Assembly (NCBI GenBank): GCA_041656735.1
Contig: JBBACY010000001.1
Span: forward strand, 1 to 64,000
Direction of reading: 5' to 3'
Origin: Perlabentimonas sp041656735
GTDB lineage: Bacteria > Bacteroidota > Bacteroidia > Bacteroidales > Tenuifilaceae
DNA length: 64,000 nucleotides
Part shown: positions 28,271-37,405 of the stretch, one piece after another
Layout: the number at the start of each line of letters is the position of its first letter
Numbering within the stretch: the stretch's first letter is position 1
Made by a program: the position numbers and the translations under genes
Notes under the pieces: generated by a model
Told to the model about the DNA's origin: nothing
The model's input: the letters and a program-made list of their open reading frames with translations, nothing else
Database searches by the model: none

Positions 28271-29776
28271 CTAGTACTCCTTTTCCGTTATCAGCATAAA
28301 ACTTTGAGCCTTTAGGGTTACCCTATGGGTGCGTTGGGCGTTTAATCCGGTTGCCGAGGGGGTAGGAAACCCGTTTTCGTCCTCGGGTCGAAAATCTTCT
28401 TGATAAGTGTACACCCTAGCGTTGTTTATGGGACGGGTAAGGCTTATGGTTAGCGATTGGTCGGTGTTACCAATATTTACCATAGCCAGGGTTAGCTCCC
28501 CGTCGTGTTCACCCGAAACAACCCTAATGTTATCGCTCTTTTCCAGAGCTGTTTCAAGTATTCTTGTCCCTCCCGGAAAGTATCGGCACATCAGCGACCA
28601 GGTGTAGTACCATGGGCGAATCTCTTCCTCGGCTGGACGGCCAAAAACCTCCTCGCCCAGGATATTCCACATTCCCCATAGTTTAATGTTGGTGGTATCG
28701 CCTGCGTCGCCGCTGGAGTGCATGGCGTCGTCGAGCATCCAAACGGCCATACCCGAGAGGCCTGCATTCATCATATCCATGCAGAGTAGGGGCATGTCTA
28801 GCCCATAGAAGAAGTCGTAAACCAGCATATTGCAATCGGATCCCTTGGTGAAGGGGTGGTTTGTGGCTCTACGAACGTGCTCGGCCATGAGCACAGAGTC
28901 CTCGGCCTTGTAATACTTATAGCCAGCCTCTCCAAGAACAAGTTGTTTCCCTTTGGGTATACGGATCACGTAGTCCTTAATGGATTGTGCAAATTGCCCG
29001 CTGCGCACCTCGTGCTGTCCGGGATAGGCATGAACATCGTAAATCCCAATTATCGGGTCCATATCCTTCGCCGACTGCTCTATCCACTCGTAGGGCTCGT
29101 AGGGCGATGCCTGATTCCTGTAACCAACAACAATGTCGGGAGCAGCAATCTTAACCTTTTCGCTCAGGGTAGGGTAGGCTTTCATCTTCTGGATGAACAT
29201 GAGCACCATCCCTTTCCACATCTCGTAATCGCCATTGGTAGCCGACCAGTTACCGTCGGGTTCGTTGAACAGGTTGTAGTGCTTGATGCAGGTAAAACCA
29301 AGATCGTTTACCAGGTAGTTCAGGTAGTCCACGGCCATATCTATCCAAGCCGGGTCTTGCTTCATATCCCACGTGGGGGGGTTGTATTCACCAAATAGCA
29401 CGGTGATGTTGTTGTCCTGGCAGTATTGCAGGAGCTTGCTGAGGGATTCGATATTGCGGGTTTTGTTGTACTCCCCCGTTTTGGGGTTGTAGTAGCGAAA
29501 CGGGCTGTTTATAAGGCATCGCACAAAGTTGGGTTTCATAAAATCGAGGCGTTGGTATAGCTTTTGCCAATCGGCCTCGGAAACCGAAGCGCCCCATTGT
29601 TCAGCCTCGGGGTATGCATCCCACTGCACGCCGTTGCCAATGTAACTGGTGCTAATCGTTTGGTTGCTTATTGTCAGGCGCAGGGTGTTCTCTTGTTTTC
29701 CACATCCGCTGAAAAGAATTAGGGAGAGCGATATACCCCAGAGCAATATTGAGCTTTTGGTGTTTTTCTGATTCAT
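28271..29776 (-). CDS. Clan GH-A glycoside hydrolase lipoprotein, paralogue 1
   Basis: A 501-residue lipoprotein (lipobox LFSGC) with a (beta/alpha)8 barrel. The acid/base Glu is in YNLFNEPDGNW and a probable nucleophile Glu is in LVLGEAGYKYY. A ~90-residue beta domain ends the protein (VSGEHDGELTLAMVNIG ...). It resembles GH5/GH39-like enzymes, but I cannot place it in a family. It is 25-35% similar by eye to the next gene upstream, sharing the YIGNGVQW/YLGNGVQW opening and the NEP block. Probably an endo- or exo-acting enzyme on the PUL glycan. Confidence 0.8.
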   Translation of the reverse strand: MNQKNTKSSILLWGISLSLILFSGCGKQENTLRLTISNQTISTSYIGNGVQWDAYPEAEQWGASVSEADWQKLYQRLDFMKPNFVRCLINSPFRYYNPKTGEYNKTRNIESLSKLLQYCQDNNITVLFGEYNPPTWDMKQDPAWIDMAVDYLNYLVNDLGFTCIKHYNLFNEPDGNWSATNGDYEMWKGMVLMFIQKMKAYPTLSEKVKIAAPDIVVGYRNQASPYEPYEWIEQSAKDMDPIIGIYDVHAYPGQHEVRSGQFAQSIKDYVIRIPKGKQLVLGEAGYKYYKAEDSVLMAEHVRRATNHPFTKGSDCNMLVYDFFYGLDMPLLCMDMMNAGLSGMAVWMLDDAMHSSGDAGDTTNIKLWGMWNILGEEVFGRPAEEEIRPWYYTWSLMCRYFPGGTRILETALEKSDNIRVVSGEHDGELTLAMVNIGNTDQSLTISLTRPINNARVYTYQEDFRPEDENGFPTPSATGLNAQRTHRVTLKAQSFMLITEKEY

Positions 29777-29793
29777 ATCGAATGTTTAGCGAG

Positions 29794-31296
29794 TTAGTCC
29801 ATATTGGTGTAAAGCCAGAACGACTGGGCTTGGAGCGATAGCGATACAGATTGGCCATTCGTAAAATCGAGCGAAAGGTCGGTTTGGTAAGGCGCAGCAA
29901 ACCCATGTTGGTCGGTGGTGGCTGTAAACTCGGTTTCGGCTCCAGCCGTATATTTGTAAGCTTTCATTGGCGAAAGCATTATTCCTTCCTCAAAGGCTAA
30001 GCTTACAGAGTAGCTTACATGGTTTGAGTTGACAATGGCAATGGTGTACTTCCCGTCTTTATGCCCTGCAATGGCTCTCAACCCCTTTTTGCTAGGCAGT
30101 TCAATACTAAATATTTCTGTTCCAGCAGGAAAATACCGGCATAGGAGGGAGGTGGGGTAGAACCATGGCCGAATGTTCTCGTCCGTGGCGTTGCCAAACT
30201 TTTCGGCTCCCAGAATATTCCAAAATCCCCAGCGTTTCAGCCGGGTTGAGGTATACCCATCGATATTGTACATGGCGTCGTCCAGATTCCACAGGATTAG
30301 TCCAGCGTAGCCTCCCAGCATATTCTGCATGATGGCATCGGCCACATCTACGCCGTAAAAAGCATCGTAAATCATCATATTGCTATCGTCGGAGGCGTAA
30401 GGGTCGTTGGCTATTCGTTGTGCGTTCTTGTTGCCCAGCTCGGAACCCGATGCGTACTTAAATCCGAACTCACCCATTATCATAGGGTGCGATGCAGGGC
30501 CCAATTTCCTGTAGGTTTCAATCATCGTTTGGTATGAGCCGTCGCGGGTATCGGTTTCGGTGGGGTAGGTGTGTATGTCGTAAGCTCCTAGGATTGTTCC
30601 AATGTCGAACCTCGCTTCGGATATCCAGTGCGTTTGGCTGCTATTCCAGATCGCTATGTCGGGGCCCAGCATTTTTATCCTCGAGGCTATCCCCTTGTCT
30701 ACAAGTTTCGAGTGAAAGGCTTCCACCAGCTGTTTCCAAAGGGTGTAGTTTCCATTGATTGACGACCAGCTGCCGTTGGGCTCGTTCACCATGGTGAAGT
30801 ACTTAATGCAGGTATAGCCCTTGGTTTCCAGAAGCCATTGCAGAAAGCTGGCCGAGTTGTTGAGCCAGGTTTGGTCAATAGCCGTTCCTCCGGTATGGCC
30901 CCATTCTCCAAGGATTACCGAGATGTCCTGCTGCTGGCAAAAATCAAGGATCTTGATAAGCACTGGTTCGCTCTTCGCCGGGTTGTACTGGTTGTTCACC
31001 ATGTAGTTCCATCCGCTGCTTACCATGATTCGAACTAAGGGAGGGCGCATGAATTGCACCCTTTGGAACAGGGTGTTCCAGTCCTCATCCGACAGCGTGG
31101 GGTTTCCCGTCCATGGCTCGAGGATGTCGTATCCACCCCACTGTACCCCGTTGCCCAGGTAATGTTGGGTTATTTTGTCCGATTTAATCGTAATGGAATC
31201 TCCCCGGGTTTCTGGAGGGGTGTCGGGTTTGCAAAAGGTGCAAAGTGTTACAAGGAAAAGAAAAATCGAAATCAGTTTAAACATTCTGAATAGCAT
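29794..31296 (-). CDS. Clan GH-A glycoside hydrolase lipoprotein, paralogue 2
   Basis: A 500-residue exported protein. The start could be the ATG at 31296 or the Met five codons later; both give a lipid-type signal (LFLVTLCTFC). The barrel carries acid/base Glu in FTMVNEPNGSWSS and probable nucleophile Glu in PMIMGEFGFKYA. The C-terminal beta domain parallels paralogue 1. It lies first in the hydrolase sub-operon, 17 bp upstream of paralogue 1 and downstream of a hairpin at 31348-31380. The duplicated pair has diverged in the loops around the active site, which suggests different cleavage positions in one glycan. Confidence 0.8.
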   Translation of the reverse strand: MLFRMFKLISIFLFLVTLCTFCKPDTPPETRGDSITIKSDKITQHYLGNGVQWGGYDILEPWTGNPTLSDEDWNTLFQRVQFMRPPLVRIMVSSGWNYMVNNQYNPAKSEPVLIKILDFCQQQDISVILGEWGHTGGTAIDQTWLNNSASFLQWLLETKGYTCIKYFTMVNEPNGSWSSINGNYTLWKQLVEAFHSKLVDKGIASRIKMLGPDIAIWNSSQTHWISEARFDIGTILGAYDIHTYPTETDTRDGSYQTMIETYRKLGPASHPMIMGEFGFKYASGSELGNKNAQRIANDPYASDDSNMMIYDAFYGVDVADAIMQNMLGGYAGLILWNLDDAMYNIDGYTSTRLKRWGFWNILGAEKFGNATDENIRPWFYPTSLLCRYFPAGTEIFSIELPSKKGLRAIAGHKDGKYTIAIVNSNHVSYSVSLAFEEGIMLSPMKAYKYTAGAETEFTATTDQHGFAAPYQTDLSLDFTNGQSVSLSLQAQSFWLYTNMD

Positions 31297-31339
31297 AAGG
31301 TTGCCTGTTGATTATGTAGTTCAAGGGCTAATCGTTGAA

Positions 31340-31380
31340 CACGAAAACAACCCGGATGCAGTATGGGTGCATCCGGGTTG
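31340..31380 (-). terminator. Hairpin between the Sus lipoprotein and the hydrolase genes
   Basis: CAACCCGGATGCA (31348-31360) and TGCATCCGGGTTG (31368-31380) form a perfect 13-bp stem with a 7-base loop, followed on the minus strand by TTTTCG. It splits the PUL between the Sus genes and the enzyme genes. A leaky terminator or an mRNA-stabilising end would give more binding proteins than enzymes. Confidence 0.65.
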
Positions 31381-31392
31381 AGCAAAGCAAGA

Positions 31393-32343
31393 TTATTTGC
31401 TCCTTACCAGATCAATCCAGTATTTGCGTGGTCTTTTCACGAATTTATCGAAATCGCTATAGATTGCGTTCCAGTCATCGGTTCCGCTTAGGGCAAACTC
31501 AAACGATGTGTCCGATACCGTTTTGGTTTTGTCCCAACCCAGGTCGTAGGTGCCAGCTAGGCGCAGGGTTGCCACGGTTGTGCTGTTATCGGCAAAGGTA
31601 AAGGTGACGGTTCCTGCTGCGTAATCGCGTAACCAAGATCCCTCGCCCATGGGAATCTTCCGGTAGAACCCGTTCACATCGATGTGGGGGTCGTTATTGA
31701 CGAAGACAAAATCGGCGTACTTCCCGTCAGTGCCAGCGTTGTTTACGAATACTCCATAAGGATTTCCCTCGTCGGTAACATCGGTAAGGGTAAAGGTAAA
31801 GGTGTTGTCCTCCTCGGTAGCTGGGCCTGTACTGGCGTCCCAGCACCAAGGTTTATCGGTCATGGGGATAACTGCCGCACCGCCGTATTCTGGGCCTGTG
31901 CCACCAAATACAATTAGCTTGCTAACATTCCATTCTCCCAGTAGCGATTCGGAAAAGGTAACTAGGGTGATAACCCAGTCCAGTGGCTCGCCGTTGGCCG
32001 GGGTAACCGTAATAACCGCTTGCTGGTTGGGGTTCTCGAAGTTCAGCGTTTCACCCGTTGATATCGAGGCCGTTGCCCCGTAGGATAATTCCAACTTGGC
32101 GATTTCAATGGCGCTATAATCATCACTTACCGATGGGTTGTAGGTAAACTCTATGCTTGCCTGGTCTCCATCGCGCGAGATGATGGCCTTTCCAACCTGT
32201 CCTTTGAAGGTGATACCTATTATGTTGCGTTCGTGGTTCCAGTCGCCGCTGTTCACATCGGCCAAGGGATCCTTTTGACAGCTTAGCAGAAGCATGGCGG
32301 CGCTTATCAGCAATAAGATATAATATTTACGATTCATATTCAT
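31393..32343 (-). CDS. SusE/F-like surface glycan-binding lipoprotein (putative)
   Basis: A 316-residue lipoprotein (lipobox LLLSC) in the usual position after SusD. The first ~130 residues contain one beta-sandwich (PSVSDDYSAIEIAKLELSYGATASISTGE) of the DUF5018/Ig-like type. A second beta domain (SLLGEWNVSKLIVFGGTGPEYGG ...) with many Trp and Asp residues follows. It has no enzyme motif. It is probably a surface glycan-binding protein that helps capture the substrate for the SusC/D complex. The sequence itself is not a close SusE or SusF match, so the role is from position. Confidence 0.65.
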   Translation of the reverse strand: MNMNRKYYILLLISAAMLLLSCQKDPLADVNSGDWNHERNIIGITFKGQVGKAIISRDGDQASIEFTYNPSVSDDYSAIEIAKLELSYGATASISTGETLNFENPNQQAVITVTPANGEPLDWVITLVTFSESLLGEWNVSKLIVFGGTGPEYGGAAVIPMTDKPWCWDASTGPATEEDNTFTFTLTDVTDEGNPYGVFVNNAGTDGKYADFVFVNNDPHIDVNGFYRKIPMGEGSWLRDYAAGTVTFTFADNSTTVATLRLAGTYDLGWDKTKTVSDTSFEFALSGTDDWNAIYSDFDKFVKRPRKYWIDLVRSK

Positions 32344-32358
32344 AGTTTTAGCAGCGGG

Positions 32359-33855
32359 TTAATCAATACTGGTGTTCAAGTCAATCTCCATCTGGGGGAT
32401 CGGGTAGAAAGCTGCGGCCTCCTCGCTAATGCCAGCGGCAATGGCGCGAGAATCCTTCTGGGTAACCATAGCCTTTCGCCTAAGGTCGTAAAGCCTGTTG
32501 CCTTCAAATGCCAGCTCCCAAGCACGCTCCTGCACAACGGCATTCCTAAATGCGGTTAGGTCTAAGTTGGGATTTGCATCGCCAATGCCAGCCCTGTTCC
32601 TGATCTGGTTGAGCCAGTTATACCCTTCGGTGGTGTTGCCAACTGCCTCAGCGTAGATAAGGGCAACCTCGGAGAACCGCATAAGGTATGGTTTGGCGCT
32701 CGATTTCTGCCCTACAAACTCAGGGTCTACGTACTTGCGGGGGAAAGCGTAGGTGAAGTTAGTCCCCAGGGTGCCAATAACTGCTCCTTCGGCGTTGTAC
32801 ACCTCGTTCACCATAAGCTGGGTTTTACGCTTGTCGGTACCGACGTAGCTGTTGTAGAATGCCGTGGTGGTTTGGTAAACCTCCCATCCATGGCTGGCGT
32901 AGGTTAAGGTGCCATCGGGGTTTCTGAGGTAGTAGGGTACACCGCCTATCCAGGGGTGGAACATCATTCCTATCTTTGAGAACTCGCCCTCGCTATCGCC
33001 AGTACGATCCATCGACATGATGAAGATGTGCTCGGGGCCATCTGGATGCCTAACATCGTAGATATTCAGCAGGTCGGGATCCAGGGAGTACTCCGACTGG
33101 TTGTTTAGAACCCTTGAGGCGTAGAATGCTGCGCTATCGTACGCTGCTTCGATGTTTATGGTCATCTCGGTGTACTTAGCCACACCGCTCTCCTTTGCCG
33201 AGGCAAGGGTAAGGTAGGCCTTTGCCAGGAAGGCTTGGGCAGCTACCTTGTCGGCGCGACCCGTTACCCGGTTCACCTCTAGTAGGTCAACAGCCTGTTT
33301 AAAATCAGTGAGTATAATATCGTACATCTCGTCTAGGCTCTTGGCCATCTCGGGCGAGGTTTGCGCTATGGTTTTTACCATGCTTAGCTGTATTGGGGTG
33401 AGCCCATAAACTCGTACCAGGTTAAAGTAGTGATATGCGCGCAGGAAATACGCCTCGCCCAGCAGCCTGTTCTTAATGCTCTCGTTAAATGTGCTGTTGG
33501 CTAGGTTGTCGATTACCGCATTTGCCCTGTTGATGCCAATGTAGCAGTACTTAAAGAAGTGCGTAAGGGTTTCGTTGTTGGCATCGGCGGTCCAGCTGTT
33601 GAGCTGCTGCGAACCATAGGCCTCGCCGGCTTTCACATCGCAGGTTTCGGAGGCCAACTCGCCGATGTAGAATATCCCCCGGGAATACTCTATGAAGTTA
33701 AGTGCGTTGTATGCGTATAGCAACGACGACTCTGCATCCTCAATGGTTTTGTAGAAATTGTCCTCGGAGTAGAATCCGTAGGGCTCCTCGGTTAAATCGC
33801 ATGAGTTGAGGAGCAACCCGGCAACCATGATTATAGATAATATTCTTGTTTTCAT
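32359..33855 (-). CDS. SusD-like outer membrane lipoprotein
   Basis: A 498-residue lipoprotein (lipobox LLLNSC, Cys19) with RagB/SusD features: an early EEPYGFYSEDNFYKTIEDAESSLLYAYNAL segment, TPR-like helices (GEAYFLRAYHYFNLVRVYG), and the C-terminal pattern RFSEVALIYAEAVGNTTEGYNWLNQIRNRAG with RLYDLRRKA. It binds glycan and closes over the SusC barrel. It is 14 bp after SusC and 15 bp before the surface lipoprotein gene. Confidence 0.93.
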   Translation of the reverse strand: MKTRILSIIMVAGLLLNSCDLTEEPYGFYSEDNFYKTIEDAESSLLYAYNALNFIEYSRGIFYIGELASETCDVKAGEAYGSQQLNSWTADANNETLTHFFKYCYIGINRANAVIDNLANSTFNESIKNRLLGEAYFLRAYHYFNLVRVYGLTPIQLSMVKTIAQTSPEMAKSLDEMYDIILTDFKQAVDLLEVNRVTGRADKVAAQAFLAKAYLTLASAKESGVAKYTEMTINIEAAYDSAAFYASRVLNNQSEYSLDPDLLNIYDVRHPDGPEHIFIMSMDRTGDSEGEFSKIGMMFHPWIGGVPYYLRNPDGTLTYASHGWEVYQTTTAFYNSYVGTDKRKTQLMVNEVYNAEGAVIGTLGTNFTYAFPRKYVDPEFVGQKSSAKPYLMRFSEVALIYAEAVGNTTEGYNWLNQIRNRAGIGDANPNLDLTAFRNAVVQERAWELAFEGNRLYDLRRKAMVTQKDSRAIAAGISEEAAAFYPIPQMEIDLNTSID

Positions 33856-33869
33856 ATAAGCGTCGTTTA

Positions 33870-36800
33870 TTAGAAGGTTAAGTCAAGCCCAAATGTCCAC
33901 TTTCTCAGCCGGGGGTAGCCTCCCCAGTAAATGCCGTCGGTTCCCACCTCGGGGTCGTAGCCCTTAAACTTGGTGAATGTGTATAGGTTCGATGCGTTAA
34001 CGTATAGCCTTAGCTTAGAGATAAACTTAAACTTTCTGGAGGTGAAGTTGTACCCGAGGTTCAGGTTCTGAATCCTCACAAAAGAGCCGTCCTTAACGTA
34101 CCAATTCGATAGTAAGTAGGATCTGTCCTGCCGTAGGCTGGGGTAATCGTTGTTGGGATTGTCCTGGGTCCAGCGCAACGGCATGGTGTTGGCCTGTCCC
34201 CCCCACATGTTCTGGTACAGCACATCGTTGCCAAAAACGCCGTAAAGGAATACCTCAAGGTCGAACCTTTTATACCGGGCGTTTAGCGAAAGGCTGGAGG
34301 TGAAGTCGGGGTTAGGGTCGCCAATAATGGTGCGGTCGTCATCGCTTATAATCCCATCACCGCTCAGGTCTACGTACTTAAACTCTCCTGGTTGAGCCAT
34401 GGCTCCGGTAAGCCCGGCGGCAAGGCCCTCCTCAAGGGTTTGAACAATTCCATCAACCTTGTAGCCATAAAATACCCCAACGGGTTGCCCAATGGCCAGG
34501 ATGTTGGGCGTCTGGCTGAAGGTGGAGAGCGATGAGCCCCAGAACTCGTAGCGCATCCCCGTGATGTGATCGGTGTTTAGACCCGAAGTTACCTCGTTCC
34601 CAAGGCTGATCACCTCGTTCTTGTTCTTCGAGAAGATGAACGAGGCCGACAGGCTGTAATCCTTTGCGCTTACAATGTCGCCATCAATGGTTAACTCAAT
34701 ACCCCGGTTCTTAACCTCACCGTCGTTTATCCACATCCGGTTGTACCCCGATGACAGGGATAGGAGTTTCTCACGGAGCAGGTCGGAGGTGTGCTTCTCG
34801 TAGTAGTCGAATATCACTCTTAATCGGCGGTTAAAGAAAGCTAGATCTGTTCCAAGGTCCCACTGCGCAGTGGTTTCCCAACGGAGATCTTGGTTGGGTA
34901 TTCCCCCCCAAACCCTGAAGCGGTAGTCGTCGCCTTCGTATCCCACTATATAGCCTGGGCCAATAACGGTTGACCACTGGTCGTTGTGGTAGTACTGCTC
35001 AACACCATAACGGCTCAGGGTTTGGTAGGGCGATATCCCCTGGTTGCCTGATATGCCATAGCTCGCCCTGAGCTTAAGCTCATCGAAAATATCAAGCGAC
35101 TGGATGAAGTCCTCGTTATGCATTTTCCAGCTAACGGCGCCCGATGGGAAGGTGGCCCACTTGTTGTTGGCGCCAAATTTCGAAGATCCGTCGGCACGTA
35201 GCGTTGCGGTAAACAGGTATTTGTCCATCAGCGAGTAGTTTACACGCCCAAGGAACGAGAGTAGCTTGGTTTCCGAAAAGGAGTTGTCATGCTTATTCTT
35301 CTCGGGGTTTCCCGAGCCCATATTCTGGTTGCCGGTGGCCTCGTTCACAAAGTCGTAGGAGTATAGGTTCGAAGAGCGGCTCATACTGTACTCGTACGAC
35401 TGGCCCGCCATGGCGGTTAGGCTATGGATATCGCCAAACTCCTTGTTAAAGGTTAGGTAGGTTTCCGATACCAGGTTTTGCCCAAACCAGTTGTTGATGG
35501 CTGCTGCCCCATTGTTAAATACCCCCGCCTCAGTGTACTTTTTGGGGGAGTACTTGTCGGTTACGTAGCTGCCGTACTTGTAGTTAACCTGCGATTTTAG
35601 GTTTAGCGCATCAATAATTTGGTAGTCTAGCATCCATGACGAGATGTAGTCCATGGAGTTGGTCTCGTTGGTCTGATGGTTGGTAAGCGCCAGGGGGTGG
35701 GTATAGTCGGTTTGCCCGGACAGGAAGTATGTGCCATCGGGGTTGTATATAGGCCACAGCGGATTCCTGTAGTAGGCAAGACCCCCGTTACTGTTTCTAA
35801 ATCCCTTGGAGAAGTTGTTGGTGGTGTGGAGGGTGAGGTTGTCGAAAACCTTGTGGTTTACCCCAAGGTTCACTATCCCCTTCTGGTAGTCGTCCTCAAT
35901 GTAAACTCCCTGCTCGTCGTAGTAGTTCAGGCTAAGATTGAACGATGTGGTTTTGTTTGCGCTGTTGATGCTGGCCGAGGTGTTGTTCGATATGGGGGTG
36001 TCCCTGAAGACCACCTCGTCCCAGTTGGTGAAATGCCCCCAACTGCCACTACTGATCTCCTCAACCGATGGGTAGTAAATGCCATTGGTGTAAACCTTGC
36101 CCACAAATAGTGGTTCCAGATTGGCATTAATCCGGTCCTCGTTGTTGAGCTGCGCCATGAGCGCCCCATCGCGCCAAATGTTAAGCTTCGATGTAAACTG
36201 CGACAGGGTGGTTTGCTGCTTGATAGAAACCTGGGTTAATCCTTCCTTGGCCCTGTTGGTGGTTACTAGGATTACCCCGTTGGCTCCCCTAGAACCGTAG
36301 ATCGCCGATGCCGATGCATCCTTAAGTACTTCTACCGAAACGATATCCGATGGGTTGATCTGCTTCAGGTTGCCGGCCTCACCCATGGGAAAGCCATCGA
36401 CAACTAGGAGGGGCGTGTTGGACCCGCGCAGCGAGCTTCCACCCCTGATCCTGATGGTTGAACCCGCCCCGGGATCCTGCGATGAGTTGATAACCTGCAA
36501 ACCGGCCGATCGCCCTTGCAGCAGCCCGTCGATGGAGTTGGCCGGGATGCTGCTCAGGTTCTCTACCTTTACAGTACCTACCGATCCGGTAAGGTCGCTC
36601 TTGCGAACTGATCCGTAGCCCACCACCACTATGTCCTCGAGTTCAAAAATGTCGTCCTCAAGTACCACGGTAATGGAGCTACTCTTTACAACAACTTGCT
36701 GGGTAACAAACCCTACAAACGACACCTGAAGCGTGTCGCCTAGCTGTACCTTGATGCTGAACTCCCCAAGGGAGTTGGCCGATACGCCCGTGGTTGTCCC

Positions 36801-36959
36801 CTTTACCACTATCGATGCGCCGGGGATAGGCAGCCCATCGGGTTGCTTTACCGAACCTTTCAGCTCAACCACTTGTGCTAGCAGCGTGGTTGAGGCGAAC
36901 GCTGTAAGAAACAGCAGGGCCGATACTGAGCGCCAAAAAACTGAAATTTGTTTACGCAT
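33870..36959 (-). CDS. SusC-like TonB-dependent outer membrane transporter
   Basis: A 1029-residue protein with signal peptide. A carboxypeptidase-regulatory-like domain (about 30-115, VVELKGSVKQPDGLPIPGASIVVKG) precedes the plug (about 115-235, EDIVVVGYGSVRKSDLTGSVGTV ... SIRGGSSLRGSNTPLLVVDG) and a 22-strand barrel ending in an aromatic-terminal strand (WTFGLDLTF). It lacks the N-terminal STN/anti-sigma module, so it is not of the sigma/anti-sigma regulated kind. Import of oligosaccharides uses TonB energy. It is first in the PUL operon, divergent from the AraC regulator. Confidence 0.95.
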   Translation of the reverse strand: MRKQISVFWRSVSALLFLTAFASTTLLAQVVELKGSVKQPDGLPIPGASIVVKGTTTGVSANSLGEFSIKVQLGDTLQVSFVGFVTQQVVVKSSSITVVLEDDIFELEDIVVVGYGSVRKSDLTGSVGTVKVENLSSIPANSIDGLLQGRSAGLQVINSSQDPGAGSTIRIRGGSSLRGSNTPLLVVDGFPMGEAGNLKQINPSDIVSVEVLKDASASAIYGSRGANGVILVTTNRAKEGLTQVSIKQQTTLSQFTSKLNIWRDGALMAQLNNEDRINANLEPLFVGKVYTNGIYYPSVEEISSGSWGHFTNWDEVVFRDTPISNNTSASINSANKTTSFNLSLNYYDEQGVYIEDDYQKGIVNLGVNHKVFDNLTLHTTNNFSKGFRNSNGGLAYYRNPLWPIYNPDGTYFLSGQTDYTHPLALTNHQTNETNSMDYISSWMLDYQIIDALNLKSQVNYKYGSYVTDKYSPKKYTEAGVFNNGAAAINNWFGQNLVSETYLTFNKEFGDIHSLTAMAGQSYEYSMSRSSNLYSYDFVNEATGNQNMGSGNPEKNKHDNSFSETKLLSFLGRVNYSLMDKYLFTATLRADGSSKFGANNKWATFPSGAVSWKMHNEDFIQSLDIFDELKLRASYGISGNQGISPYQTLSRYGVEQYYHNDQWSTVIGPGYIVGYEGDDYRFRVWGGIPNQDLRWETTAQWDLGTDLAFFNRRLRVIFDYYEKHTSDLLREKLLSLSSGYNRMWINDGEVKNRGIELTIDGDIVSAKDYSLSASFIFSKNKNEVISLGNEVTSGLNTDHITGMRYEFWGSSLSTFSQTPNILAIGQPVGVFYGYKVDGIVQTLEEGLAAGLTGAMAQPGEFKYVDLSGDGIISDDDRTIIGDPNPDFTSSLSLNARYKRFDLEVFLYGVFGNDVLYQNMWGGQANTMPLRWTQDNPNNDYPSLRQDRSYLLSNWYVKDGSFVRIQNLNLGYNFTSRKFKFISKLRLYVNASNLYTFTKFKGYDPEVGTDGIYWGGYPRLRKWTFGLDLTF

Positions 36960-37124
36960 AAACTTAAGTTTTGGATTATTAGGTTTAAGCTACATTTACT
37001 CCGAGTGCATTACCAGGGCATCCCATTCTGATGGGGTTTTAAAGGCTTTAAAAATAGATATTATCCCAAAGCAGTTGGGTCAATAGCCATAAAATGTGAT
37101 GCCCTGTTTGCCATTATTACCGCT

Positions 37125-37155
37125 CAAAGTAAACCTAGTGTTATTTGATTGCAAA
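37125..37155 (-). promoter_or_regulatory. Promoter of the SusC operon
   Basis: The minus strand carries TTACTTTG with TACTTTG at plus-strand 37125-37131, and TTTG at plus-strand 37152-37155, about 20 bases upstream. The 36960-37405 gap is otherwise very AT-rich (37130-37350), as expected between divergent PUL genes, and no gene is seen in it. Confidence 0.45.
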
Positions 37156-37405
37156 TATTTACTTAAAATCATAATTATTATAATAGAAATTGATTGAAGC
37201 ATTATATTATATTGAGCTAAATGATATTGATAAAGTAATAAAAATAAGATAATGAATAAAATAACATTGATAAAAATTGTAATATCATATGTTTTTAATG
37301 AGTAATAATCTGTATATTTACCGCCATTATTTGTAGTTATTCATTACTGAAAACAAGATATGTAGGTTTTAAAACAATTTGCAACCATAGTTTATTCTTA
37401 CGTTT

